Shown here: piece by piece, positions 8,111 through 15,989 of the stretch
Position numbering within the stretch: the stretch's first letter is position 1
Layout: each line of letters begins with the position of its first letter
Assembly: GCA_016875995.1 (NCBI GenBank)
Contig: VGOG01000010.1
Coordinates: 1 to 37,266 of the forward strand
Origin: Chloroflexota bacterium
Lineage (GTDB): Bacteria; Chloroflexota; Anaerolineae; VGOG01
Length of the DNA stretch: 37,266 nucleotides
Direction: 5' to 3'
Position numbers and translations under genes: made by a program
Notes under the pieces: model-generated
What the model saw: only the letters and a program-made list of their open reading frames with translations
What the model was told of the DNA's origin: nothing
The model's database searches: none

Positions 8111-8155
8111 GAGGAGTTGTACTCCGAGCCCTCCGTTCGGGAGTTCAACTCCCTC
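8111..8155 (+). terminator. Imperfect hairpin after the acyltransferase gene
   Basis: GAGGAGTTGTACTCC and GGGAGTTCAACTCCCTC are near-complementary around a short central spacer. There is no T-run after it, so it may be a processed repeat rather than an intrinsic terminator. Confidence 0.4.
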
Positions 8156-8198
8156 ACATCACGCTGTTGCGGTGTACTGAGACTTCTTGAGGAGAACG

Positions 8199-9128
8199 AT
8201 GGTCGCTGAATCGCAGTCAAGAAAAATAGGCATTTCCCAGGAGAAGGAACGCTCTGTTCGTGCTGGCTGGTTGCTAGGGCTGTTCTCCCTCCTCCCCACC
8301 GTCCTGGCCGTGATCATCGGCCATTCAACAACCCTCCTGGCAGGCCTGTTCAAGATGGTGTGTGAGACGTTGGCCAGCTTTTTGGCCTGGCTCAGTTTGC
8401 GCAAAGTTGCCAGGGGGGAAACGGGCGTCTATCAATACGGCTATGGAAAACTGGAAAACCTGTCAAGCCTGGCCGTTGCCGGAGCCATGGTCATTTCGTT
8501 CACTATCGTCCTGTACGGGGCCATTGATCGCGTCCGACATCCTGCTCCCATCGGCCAGGTTTGGCTGGGACTCCTGACCACCTCCATCGCCTTTGCCCTC
8601 AATGTATGGCTATGGCTAAAGAACTATCGCCTGGCGCGTAAAGATCCCTCACCTATCATGGAATCCCAATGGCGACTGTTTCGAACGAAGTCCATCAACA
8701 ACCTGTCCGTCATCTCAGCCCTTGGACTCAGCGTGCTTTTGCGGTCGTACTCCTGGTCCCTGTACATAGATCCATTAGGGTCGCTTATCGTAGCCGGTTT
8801 CTTGCTTTCCTCTGCGTACGATGTTGCCTCCGCCTCGGTACATGATCTGCTGGATCAGACGCTGGAGGAAGCTCTCCAGTTCATCATCCTGCAAGAATTG
8901 GCCGCCTACTTCGACGAATACGAGCGGTTTCACGGTGTACGATCCAGAAAATCAGGGAGCGACGTTTACGTCGAGATCTTCCTGGAATTTGACGGCCAGC
9001 AGAAAATGGCGGAGGTTCAAAGCGTTATAGACAAGATGAAGGCCAGCCTGGAGCAAAAGATACAGAATAGCCACATTTCAATCGTACCGACGACATCACC
9101 AGTCGCTATTTTCGACCATCAACCATAA
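8199..9128 (+). CDS. Cation diffusion facilitator family membrane protein, divergent metal site
   Basis: The 309-residue protein shows CDF architecture: about six membrane spans, the YGYGKLENLSSLA block after span 2 (about 84-96), and a soluble C-terminal ferredoxin-like domain with VYVEIFLEFDGQQ (about 262-274). ATG 8199 follows GAGGAG and is preferred over TTG 8187. Aligned by eye to FieF, the acidic/His ligands of spans 2 and 5 seem replaced: span 2 reads LLAGLFKMVCETLASF (Lys and Glu where two Asp are expected) and span 5 reads TKSINNLSVISALG, with no His-x3-Asp. It may move another substrate or be a non-transporting homologue. It is followed 12 bases later by the HAMP sensor gene. Confidence 0.78.
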   Translation: MVAESQSRKIGISQEKERSVRAGWLLGLFSLLPTVLAVIIGHSTTLLAGLFKMVCETLASFLAWLSLRKVARGETGVYQYGYGKLENLSSLAVAGAMVISFTIVLYGAIDRVRHPAPIGQVWLGLLTTSIAFALNVWLWLKNYRLARKDPSPIMESQWRLFRTKSINNLSVISALGLSVLLRSYSWSLYIDPLGSLIVAGFLLSSAYDVASASVHDLLDQTLEEALQFIILQELAAYFDEYERFHGVRSRKSGSDVYVEIFLEFDGQQKMAEVQSVIDKMKASLEQKIQNSHISIVPTTSPVAIFDHQP

Positions 9129-9140
9129 GGAGGGCAAATC

Positions 9141-10184
9141 ATGACTCTGCTCAAACGAACACTATTGCTGGTCATCTCACTGCTCGTGGTCACGGTTCTG
9201 ATCACAGCGGGCGTGGTCGCTGTCTCTGCGCGCCAATCCATCCTGGCACAGGCTGAGATGGACGCCCGGGTCATCACCCAGGAGTTTGCCCGCGCCGTCG
9301 GTTTCGCTGAGGAGATCGGGCAAGAACTGGAAGCCATCCTCGCCCAACAGCAAAGCGCCGAAGCCAATTTGGCCTCCCTCCTCCCCATGTTGGCGCGTGC
9401 CACCGGCCTGAGCGAGGAGCAGCTCAAAGCCCAAATGACTGAAGTCACTGGCTACGCGGCCTTGCAGGACTTTGCGGCACGGCGGATAGAACAAGGCGTC
9501 TGGCTGAGCCAGTTCGTAGACCACTTGCTGAGTGAGAATGTGAGCGCGATTTGGATTGTAGATCGCGGGCTGACCATCGAGCTGTTCAGCGCCGTCCCAG
9601 ATTGGCAGCAAGAATCAGTACTGAAGGCAATGGACCGGGACGCGTTCCAAACGGCACTGAAGGAGGAACGCATCGAGACCTACTATGACGGCAGGTTTCT
9701 CAAAGTCGTCGCTCCCATCACCGACGTGGCAGGAACTGTGACGGGCGGGACACTGCTGGCCATTCCCATCGAACGCGTAGAGGACGCCTTGAGACAGCAA
9801 CTGCAACTGACGGCGCTGGTGGCGGCGGTGGTCCTCAGCGTCGGATTGCTGGCGTCGGTCATCCTGACCCGCCGGGTAACCCAGCCGGTCGCCCGCCTGA
9901 CGGCAACAGCAGCGGACATCGAAGCCGGGACCTTCGAGGTCGAAAAGTTGACTGGAATTGCGCAACGCCCGGACGAGCTAGGGCAGTTAGCACGTGTCTT
10001 CCAGCGCATGGCCCGCGAAGTCTATGCCCGTGAGCAGCGACTCAAGCAGGAGGTGCAGCAGCTCCGCATCGAGATTGACGAGGTGAAGAAGGCCAGGCAG
10101 GTGGAGGAGATCACCGAGACCGAATACTTCCAACACTTGCGAGAGCATGCTGCCAAGATGCGAGAGAGAACGACAGGAGAATAG
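9141..10184 (+). CDS. HAMP-domain sensor protein without an output domain
   Basis: The 347-residue protein has a membrane span at about 7-29, an extracytoplasmic segment of about 185 residues (Cache-like, ending TYYDGRFLKVVAPITDVAG and TGGTLLAIPIE), a second span at about 217-240, a HAMP domain (about 241-297, TRRVTQPVARLTATAADIEAG and RPDELGQLARVF) and a C-terminal coiled coil rich in Glu/Lys. No kinase, cyclase or methyl-accepting domain follows. AAGGAGG precedes the ATG. Placed just before a MinD-like ATPase and a SpoIIE phosphatase, it probably passes a signal by contact with one of them. Confidence 0.88.
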   Translation: MTLLKRTLLLVISLLVVTVLITAGVVAVSARQSILAQAEMDARVITQEFARAVGFAEEIGQELEAILAQQQSAEANLASLLPMLARATGLSEEQLKAQMTEVTGYAALQDFAARRIEQGVWLSQFVDHLLSENVSAIWIVDRGLTIELFSAVPDWQQESVLKAMDRDAFQTALKEERIETYYDGRFLKVVAPITDVAGTVTGGTLLAIPIERVEDALRQQLQLTALVAAVVLSVGLLASVILTRRVTQPVARLTATAADIEAGTFEVEKLTGIAQRPDELGQLARVFQRMAREVYAREQRLKQEVQQLRIEIDEVKKARQVEEITETEYFQHLREHAAKMRERTTGE

Positions 10185-10192
10185 AGCGAGGT

Positions 10193-10948
10193 ATGTCACA
10201 AATCGTTTCCGTTCACTCTTTCCGCGGCGGGACAGGCAAATCCAACACCACCGCCAACCTCTCCGCCCTGCTGGCCATGCAGGGGCGGTGCGTCGGCGTG
10301 ATTGACACCGACATCCAATCACCAGGCATTCACGTTCTATTCGGCCTGCACGAAGAAGAGATGACCCACTCGCTCAACGATTACCTGTGGGGCAGGTGCA
10401 GCATCGAGCAGGCCGCCCTCGACGTGACTCCGCGCCTGAAAGCGGATATCAAAGGCCGCATTTTTCTCACCCCTTCCAGCATCAAAGCCGGCGAGATCGC
10501 CCGCGTGTTGCGCGAGGGCTACGACGTGGGCTTGCTCAACGATGGCTTCCACGAACTGATCGAGAAGCTGAATCTGGACGTGCTGATGATTGACACCCAC
10601 CCCGGCCTGAACGAGGAAACCCTGCTCTCCATCGCCATTTCCGACGTGCTGGCCATCATCATGCGCCCCGACCAGCAGGACTATCAGGGCACGGGCGTCA
10701 CCGTGGACGTGGCTCGCAAGCTCGATGTGCCGTGCATGATGCTCATCGTCAACAAGGTGCCAACCGTCTTCGATCTGGACGAAGTCAAAGCTCAGGTGGA
10801 GCAGACCTACGACTGCGAAGTGGCCGCCGTGCTGCCCCATTCTGACGAGATGATGATCCTCGCCAGCGCGGGCATCTTTGTCCTGCGTTATCCGGACCAT
10901 CCGGTGACGGCCACACTCAAACAGGCACTGTCCAGGTTGATGCTGTGA
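10193..10948 (+). CDS. MinD/ParA-type P-loop ATPase
   Basis: The 251-residue SIMIBI-class ATPase has a deviant Walker A loop SFRGGTGKSNTTANLS (about 8-23), Walker A' DTDIQSPG (about 43-50) and Walker B LMIDTHPGLNEETL. The usual signature Lys of MinD/ParA loops is Arg here (RGGTGKS). No clear C-terminal amphipathic membrane-targeting helix was recognised. In MinD/ParA relatives, ATP-driven dimers position partners at membranes or nucleoid. Here it lies 8 bases after the HAMP sensor and before the SpoIIE phosphatase, so I infer a role in relaying or localising that signalling complex rather than cell division; no minC, minE or parB is nearby. Confidence 0.88.
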   Translation: MSQIVSVHSFRGGTGKSNTTANLSALLAMQGRCVGVIDTDIQSPGIHVLFGLHEEEMTHSLNDYLWGRCSIEQAALDVTPRLKADIKGRIFLTPSSIKAGEIARVLREGYDVGLLNDGFHELIEKLNLDVLMIDTHPGLNEETLLSIAISDVLAIIMRPDQQDYQGTGVTVDVARKLDVPCMMLIVNKVPTVFDLDEVKAQVEQTYDCEVAAVLPHSDEMMILASAGIFVLRYPDHPVTATLKQALSRLML

Positions 10949-11018
10949 ACGTATTGCGTATTCCGTATTCCGTCACACGGTACGCACTACGCAATACGCA
11001 CTACGTTTTACGTTTCAC
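10949..11018 (+). repeat. Palindromic heptamer element (GTATTGC/GCAATAC)
   Basis: GTATTGC, GTATTCC and GTATTCC units (10951-10971) face inverted units ACGCACT and ACGCAAT (10982-11005). It fills the gap between the MinD-like gene and the SpoIIE-type gene; nothing else is seen there apart from the ribosome binding site. Confidence 0.75.
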
Positions 11019-11030
11019 TCCGGAGGTAAC

Positions 11031-11921
11031 ATGGCCGAGAACCTGACTGCGTCACAGGAAGAAATACACCAGAAGGAACGTATGGAGCGGGAGCTGGAGA
11101 TCGCTTACGAGATGCAGCAGAGCTTTCTTCCTCAGACGCTCCCGAAGGTGCCAGACGTCGAGATCGCAGCGACGATGCGTCCGGCCCGCGAGGTGGGGGG
11201 CGACTTTTACGACGTGATTCCCCTGAGCGGCGGGCGGGTGGGGGTGCTCGTCGCCGACGTATCTGACAAAGGGGTACCAGCCGCGCTCTACATGGCCCTG
11301 GCCCGCACCCTGCTGCGAGCTCAGTCTCTCAGCGCGCGGCCCCAATATCTGAGCGATGCCCTGGAGAGTGCACAGGTACGGCGGCTGATGCGCAGCGGTT
11401 CGCTGGGCGCGCTGGCTGCTCTGGGCGCTGTCCGCCAGACCAACGACTACCTGACCGACCACCACTCCGAATCGTGCATGTTCCTCACCCTCTTCTACGC
11501 CGTCTACGATCCTCAGAGCCGCCTGCTGACCTACGTCAACGCCGGCCACAACCCGCCTCTTCTGTACAATACCCTCACCGACGAGCAGGATTGGCTGCAA
11601 CCCACCGATATGGTTGTCGGCATCATGCACGGACGCCCTTACGAAGCGCAAGAACGTCAACTGAGCCCCGGTGACATGCTGGTGTTGTACACCGATGGCG
11701 TGACCGAGGCCTTCAATATCGGCCACGAGATGTTCGGCGAGGAGCGGCTCGTCGAGGTCCTCGGCGCCAACCAGATGGCCTCGGCCCGGGAACTCGTGGA
11801 GGCCATCGAAGCAAAAGTAGCTGCCTTTGCCGGCGATGCACCCCAGTCAGATGATCTCACCATCCTGGTGATGCGGTGTCTCAGTGATCAGGGAATCAGG
11901 GATCAGGGATCAGGGAATTAG
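11031..11921 (+). CDS. SpoIIE/RsbU-type PP2C serine phosphatase
   Basis: The 296-residue protein has a short N-terminal coiled coil, EMQQSFLPQTLP (about 27-38), then PP2C motifs: GGDFYDVIPL (about 56-65), VADVSDKGVPAALYMAL (about 74-90), YVNAGHNPPLL (about 172-182), YTDGVTEAF (about 222-230) and QSDDLTILVMR near the end. The metal-binding Asp residues are present. Such enzymes dephosphorylate STAS antagonists and so release the target held by an RsbW-like kinase; the two STAS proteins upstream are the natural substrates. GGAGG lies 4 bases before the ATG. The last residues (SDQGIRDQGSGN) and stop codon come from a repeat element. Confidence 0.93.
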   Translation: MAENLTASQEEIHQKERMERELEIAYEMQQSFLPQTLPKVPDVEIAATMRPAREVGGDFYDVIPLSGGRVGVLVADVSDKGVPAALYMALARTLLRAQSLSARPQYLSDALESAQVRRLMRSGSLGALAALGAVRQTNDYLTDHHSESCMFLTLFYAVYDPQSRLLTYVNAGHNPPLLYNTLTDEQDWLQPTDMVVGIMHGRPYEAQERQLSPGDMLVLYTDGVTEAFNIGHEMFGEERLVEVLGANQMASARELVEAIEAKVAAFAGDAPQSDDLTILVMRCLSDQGIRDQGSGN

Positions 11922-11963
11922 GAAATGCCTGATTCCCTGATTTCCTGACTTCCTGACTTCCTG
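11882..11963 (+). repeat. Palindromic short-repeat element with AAATG loop
   Basis: Left arm GATCAGGGAATCAGGGATCA... (11886-11923) and right arm CCTGATTCCCTGATTTCC (11929-11946 onward) flank the loop AAATG (11924-11928). The stop codon of the SpoIIE-type gene (11919-11921) lies in the left arm. Confidence 0.88.
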
Positions 11964-11981
11964 CGTGAATTACGAGAAGCA

Positions 11982-12473
11982 ATGAATACCTGTTCCTCTC
12001 TCCGTATCGCAGCCGAATTGAAGAACCTGGCCGAGATCCGCCGCTTTGTCGAGGAAACGGCGTCAGCGCTGGGCGTTGACCCGGCGGTGATTCCGGGCCT
12101 GCTCCTGGCCGTGGACGAAGCGGTCAGCAACATCATCGCCCATGGCTACCAGGGCCGGGGGGGGATCGTTGAGATCGAGGTGAGTCGAGAGGAGGATGCC
12201 CTGGTGATTCGTCTGTGCGATGAGGCCCCTCCTTTTGATCCCACCAACCTGCCACCGCCAGATTTGACCCTGCCGCTGGACCAGCGACCTATCGGCGGCC
12301 TGGGGATTCACCTGATCCGGCAGGTCATGGACGAAATGACTTACTGTGTCACGCCTCAGGGAGGTAACGAGCTGACCCTGGTGAAGAGAGGAGTGCTAGG
12401 CCAAGGCACCAAGGCACCGAGTCACCGAGGCACTGAGCTCCACACCAATAACAAGCAAGGAGGAAAAACATGA
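11982..12473 (+). CDS. Second RsbW-like serine kinase / anti-sigma factor
   Basis: This 163-residue HATPase_c protein has an N-box VDEAVSNIIAHGYQG (about 45-59), a G1 region CDEAPPFDP (about 80-88) in which the usual DNG reads DEA, and GGLGIHLIRQVMDEM (about 105-119). It is a paralogue of the kinase at 5683. The C-terminal tail (about 137-163, GTKAPSHRGTELHTNNKQGG) goes beyond the domain and is written by AAGGCACC-type repeats. It overlaps the next gene by 4 bases. With the SpoIIE phosphatase upstream it probably forms the kinase/phosphatase pair of a partner switch. Confidence 0.87.
   Translation: MNTCSSLRIAAELKNLAEIRRFVEETASALGVDPAVIPGLLLAVDEAVSNIIAHGYQGRGGIVEIEVSREEDALVIRLCDEAPPFDPTNLPPPDLTLPLDQRPIGGLGIHLIRQVMDEMTYCVTPQGGNELTLVKRGVLGQGTKAPSHRGTELHTNNKQGGKT
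12399..12441 (+). repeat. Short tandem repeat in the 3' end of the second RsbW-like gene
   Basis: Degenerate octamers (CCAAGGCA, CCAAGGCA, CCGAGTCA, CCGAGGCA) encode part of a C-terminal tail outside the kinase domain. Confidence 0.65.
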
Positions 12474-13126
12474 CTGAGGAAGAGATCACAACAACAGTAG
12501 AAGAGACAGAGGGGAAAGAAGAGCCCAAAGAAACCGTCGCTCCAAGACGTATCGGGGTGGGAGCGAGTCTCGTGGGCCCAGTGGGGATTGTCTTGATCAC
12601 GGCCTACCTCATCCTGGCGGCGGTCTTCCTGCTGTACGGCGTGGTGCAGTTCTGGCCACCGCCAGCCCCGGCCTCGGGGGCGGCTCCGACCTCATCGGCG
12701 GTAGCCTTTCTCTTCTGGACGCTCTCGGTGTCAGATGAGGTCCGCCTGATCTTCATCGTAGCCATGGCTGGTGCGCTCGGCAGCCTGGTACATGCGCTGC
12801 GCTCGCTCTACTGGTACATCGGCAACCGCGAACTGGTGTTCAGTTGGTTGGCGATGTACGTCCTGCTGCCCTTCGTCGGGGCAACCCTGGCGCTGGTCTT
12901 CTACTTCGTCATCCGAGGCGGCTTCTTCTCACCGGAGGCAACGATCCAGCAGACCAGCCCCTTTGGCTTCGCGGGGCTGAGCGGCCTGATCGGCATGTTC
13001 ACGGAGCAAGCGGTGCTCAAGCTCAAAGAAGTGGCCGAGACCCTGCTGGCCTCGACGCAGAAAGGGGCGGACCACGTATCACCAGTGACGGAGGAGAATA
13101 CAGGAGCAGAGGCCAAGCCGCAATAG
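12470..13126 (+). CDS. Small membrane protein of unknown function
   Basis: I do not recognise this 218-residue protein. It has an acidic N-terminus (about 1-25), then hydrophobic segments at about 36-62, 92-112 and 122-148. A Gly/Phe-rich stretch FGFAGLSGLIGMF (about 165-177) and an amphipathic helix TEQAVLKLKEVAETLLAS follow, with a polar tail. The start overlaps the upstream kinase stop (ATGA) and has AAGGAGG. This coupling suggests it is part of the partner-switching module, possibly its membrane anchor or effector; that is inference. A strong hairpin follows the gene. Confidence 0.8.
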   Translation: MTEEEITTTVEETEGKEEPKETVAPRRIGVGASLVGPVGIVLITAYLILAAVFLLYGVVQFWPPPAPASGAAPTSSAVAFLFWTLSVSDEVRLIFIVAMAGALGSLVHALRSLYWYIGNRELVFSWLAMYVLLPFVGATLALVFYFVIRGGFFSPEATIQQTSPFGFAGLSGLIGMFTEQAVLKLKEVAETLLASTQKGADHVSPVTEENTGAEAKPQ

Positions 13127-13177
13127 GAAGAAGAGCACTTCGGTCGGCGGATATGATTTGCCGTCAAACGTCAAATA

Positions 13178-13214
13178 CAAAGCCCCTCGGCAAAGTGACA
13201 ACCGAGGGGCTTTG
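13178..13214. terminator. Bidirectional terminator hairpin between convergent operons
   Basis: A perfect 13-bp stem (CAAAGCCCCTCGG, 13178-13190, with CCGAGGGGCTTTG, 13202-13214) encloses an 11-base loop. It sits between the stops of the plus-strand membrane protein gene (13126) and the minus-strand hdrA (13239). T-rich sequence follows it weakly on both strands. Confidence 0.85.
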
Positions 13215-13238
13215 CTATTACAAGCTAAATCCGCGGAC

Positions 13239-15866
13239 TCACCCTATCAACACCCGCACGCTGTTGCTCCGACACCGGGGGCATAAGCGCTCTTCGTCGG
13301 CAGCAGGGTCGAAGGTCACAGCCCACTTGTTGCCACAGCGCATACAGAGCATTGTGGCTGCCGTCGGTTGCTTCAGCCGGTCAAGGGCGCTGCGGATGGG
13401 GGTCTTGGCTTCTTGCAACGCCTGGCGGGTCTGCTCTATTTCCTCCGCGGTGACCCCCGCCCACAGCTCGTCCAGCTCCTGCATCACTTTGGCCCACTTC
13501 TGTCCCTCGGCAGCGCTGACCCAGTCCAACTGCAGGCGCTCAGGGCGCACTCCCTGTTTCTCCAAACCCTCCCACAACGCATCCACCCGACGCACGGTCT
13601 GGCGGTTGGCGTTGATGTAGTGGCAATCGGCGTAGTGACAGCCGGACACCAACACCAGCGGCGCTCCCTTGCGGAAGGAGTACCACACGAAATCGGGATC
13701 AACCCGTCCGGAGCACATGGTTCGTATCAGGCGGGCATTGGGCGGATACTCCATGCGCCCCACCCCCGCCGTGTCCGCCCCAGCATAGGAGCACCAGTTG
13801 CAAGCAAAAACCACGATGGGCGGCCTGGCCGCCCCAGGTTGGAGATTGGAGGTTGGAGGACGGAGGTTGGAACATCCAACTTCCAACTTCCAACTTCCAA
13901 CTTCCAACATGGCATCTATCTGGGCGTAGATGGCCTGGTCGGAGAAGTGGCGCATGGCGATGGCCTGGTACTGACACTCGGCGGCGCAGGTGCCGCACCC
14001 GGCACAGGCGGCGGAGATCACCTGGGCGGGCTGCTTCTTCTCCCAGATGATAGCTCCATACGGACAAACCGGGGCACACAGCCCGCAGGCCTTGCACAGG
14101 GCCTCGTCCACCACGGCGGTGATGGCCTCCACTTTGATGGTGGGAGCGCTCAGCAGGATCTCGGCGCGAGAGGCAGCAGCAGAGGCCTGAGTCACCGAGT
14201 CTTTGATGTCCTTGGGCGACTCGGCACAGCCGGCCAGGAAGACACCCTTCGTCGGCGCGTCCACCGGCTTCAGCTTGGGATGCGATTCCATGAAGAAGCC
14301 ATCGGGGGTGCGGGAGAGGGTGAGGAGCTGCTTGACCACGTCGCTGTCGTGGCGGGGCACGGCGCCGATGGAGAGGATCAGCATGTCCAGCTCGTGCTCC
14401 TCCAGCCGCCTGGCGGTGGTATTCTCCACCACGACCCGCAGGTTGCGCGTTTCGGGATCCTCCATCACCTCGCCCGGCAGGCCCCTGATGTACTTCACTC
14501 CCGCCGCTCTGGAGCGCATGTAAAGGTCCTCGAAGCCTTTGCCGAAGGCCCGCATGTCCATGTAGAAGACAGTGAGGTCAATGTCTGGGTAGTGGTCTTT
14601 GAGCAGGAGACTGTCTTTGACGGTGTTCATGCAGCAGATGTTGGAACAGTAGGGATTGCCCCGCCCGTCCTGGGAGCGAGAGCCGACGCACTGCACGAAA
14701 CCAATGCGCTGGGGCGTCCGCCGATCGGTGGGGCGGACTAAATGGCCTTCGGTGGGACCACCGGCGGAGATCAGCCTCTCGAACTCCAGGCTGGTGATGA
14801 CGTTCTCGTAGCGGGTGTAGCCGTACTCGTCCATCTCTGTGGGGTCATAGGCTTCCATCCCCGTGGCCACGATTACGGCTCCCACCTCAAATTCGATGAT
14901 CTCATCCCTCATGTCGAAACTAATACACTTCTTGTCGCAAGCCTCCATGCATTTGCCACAGGCGATGGGGTTATCGCCCAGACATTCCTGCATGTTGATG
15001 ATGTACGAGGAAGGCACAGCCTGGGGAAAGGGGATGTAGATGGCGCGGCGGGTGGAGAGGCCCGTCTGGAACTCGTCGGGCTTGACGATTGGGCAGACCG
15101 GGACGCAGTCGCCGCAGGCCGTGCACTCCTTCTCGTCCACGTAGCGGGCCTTTTTTCGTACTCTGGCCTTGAAGTTGCCCACGTAGCCGGAGATGTCCTC
15201 TATTTCGCTATAGGCCAACAGCTCGATCCTGGGATGCCGACCGACATCCATCATCTTGGGACCGAGTATTCATATACTACAGTCCATGGTGGGATAGGTC
15301 TTGTCCAGCTTAGCCATGATCCCACCGATGGAGGGCTCCTTCTCCACGAGATAGACCTGATGGCCAGCGTCGGCCAGATCGAGCGAGGCCTGGATGCCGG
15401 CCACCCCGCCGCCGATGACCAGCACGGCGTCGGTGACGGGCAATTGCTCCTCGGTCTGGGGGAGGAGCCAGTGGGCCCGCGCCACCGCCACCCGCACGAT
15501 GTCCTCGGCCTTGCGGGTGGCCGCCTCCCGATCGCGGAGGTGTACCCAGGAGCAATGCTCGCGGATGTTGGCCATCTCCAGAAGGTAGGGGTTAAGGCCC
15601 ACCTCCTGAATGCAGTTGCGGAAAGTGGGCTCGTGCAGGCGGGGCGAACAGGAGGCCACCACCACCCGGTTGAGCTTGTGTTCCACCACGTGGCGCTTGA
15701 TCTCCTGCTGGCCGGGGTCGGAGCAGGTGTACTTGTTGCGAACCGCCGCCACCACCTCGGGCAGCGTCGCCGCGTACTCCCGCACCGCCTCGGTATCCAG
15801 GCTGCCGGCGATATTCAGCCCACAATCGCAGACGAAAACGCCGATGCGTAGGTCATCTCTAGGCAT
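13239..15866 (-). CDS. hdrA: HdrA-MvhD fusion flavoprotein, predicted selenoprotein
   Basis: Read as one 875-residue protein, with TGA at 15272-15270 as selenocysteine 199. Both sides are in the same frame, and the sequence runs TMDCSI[13 protein letters not shown]; HdrA homologues have Cys or Sec at this place. Order: HdrA N-terminal domain (1-140), FAD-binding VIGGGVAG (151-158), C-x-x-Sec (196-199), [12 protein letters not shown] (248-259), further cysteines [14 protein letters not shown] part two ([12 protein letters not shown]), two 4Fe-4S motifs (about 589-630), a repeat-encoded linker (652-677), MvhD domain (about 682-795) and a zinc ribbon CMRCGNK/CPRCRSN (about 840-865). HdrA is the flavin-based electron-bifurcating subunit of Hdr complexes; MvhD links it to an electron donor. 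ATG 15866 follows GGGAGG. The alternative is a nonsense mutation. Confidence 0.9.
13836..13911 (-). repeat. Palindromic heptamer array inside hdrA
   Basis: TTGGAGA/TTGGAGG units (13839-13869) face inverted CTTCCAA units (13879-13909) across the short spacer AACAT. The array is translated in frame as a linker rich in LEVGSWK-type residues between the ferredoxin and MvhD domains. Confidence 0.85.
15232..15249 (-). promoter_or_regulatory. Predicted bacterial SECIS hairpin
   Basis: On the minus strand, GGATGTC (15249-15243) pairs with GGCATCC (15238-15232) in a 7-bp stem with one G-U pair, closing a GGTC tetraloop (15242-15239). The loop begins 27 nt after the TGA. Bacterial SECIS elements, such as that of E. 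coli fdhF, present a GGUC-type loop for SelB at about this distance. Confidence 0.75.
15270..15272 (-). other. In-frame TGA predicted to encode selenocysteine
   Basis: The codon is TGA on the minus strand, in frame with both flanking halves of hdrA. It aligns with the last Cys/Sec of the family's DCSxC block before the PKM(M/V)xVxxHP motif. Confidence 0.85.
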
Positions 15867-15883
15867 GTGCACCTCCCAAAACC

Positions 15884-15989
15884 AGTGATCAGGGATCAGG
15901 GACTAGGGATCAGGGACTAGGGGCCAGGAAGTAGGTACGCCTCACCTCCTTGTCCCTTATCCCTTGTCCCTTGTCCCTCATCCCTTCCC
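15884..15989 (-). repeat. Palindromic short-repeat element
   Basis: GGGATCA/GGGACTA heptamers (15887-15921) face inverted TCCCTTA/TCCCTTG/TCCCTCA units (15954-15985). It fills the gap between the nucleotide-sugar dehydrogenase gene and hdrA and contains the stop codon of the former (15978-15980). Confidence 0.85.

Noticed and set aside
10193-10948. Chromosome-partition ParA or cell-division MinD
   Set aside because: No parB, parS-like site, minC or minE is nearby, and the context is a signalling cluster.
13368-14741. Long plus-strand open frame of 457 codons opposite hdrA
   Set aside because: It is antisense to a well-conserved redox protein, has no recognisable domain, and reflects high GC content and codon bias.
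14742-15851. Plus-strand open frame of 369 codons opposite hdrA
   Set aside because: It lies wholly antisense to HdrA, and no domain is recognisable.
13239-15866. hdrA as a pseudogene or as two separate genes split at 15270
   Set aside because: Both halves share one frame, the stop is TGA at the family Cys/Sec site, and a GGTC-loop hairpin follows; the downstream half would start at an internal Met with no ribosome binding site.
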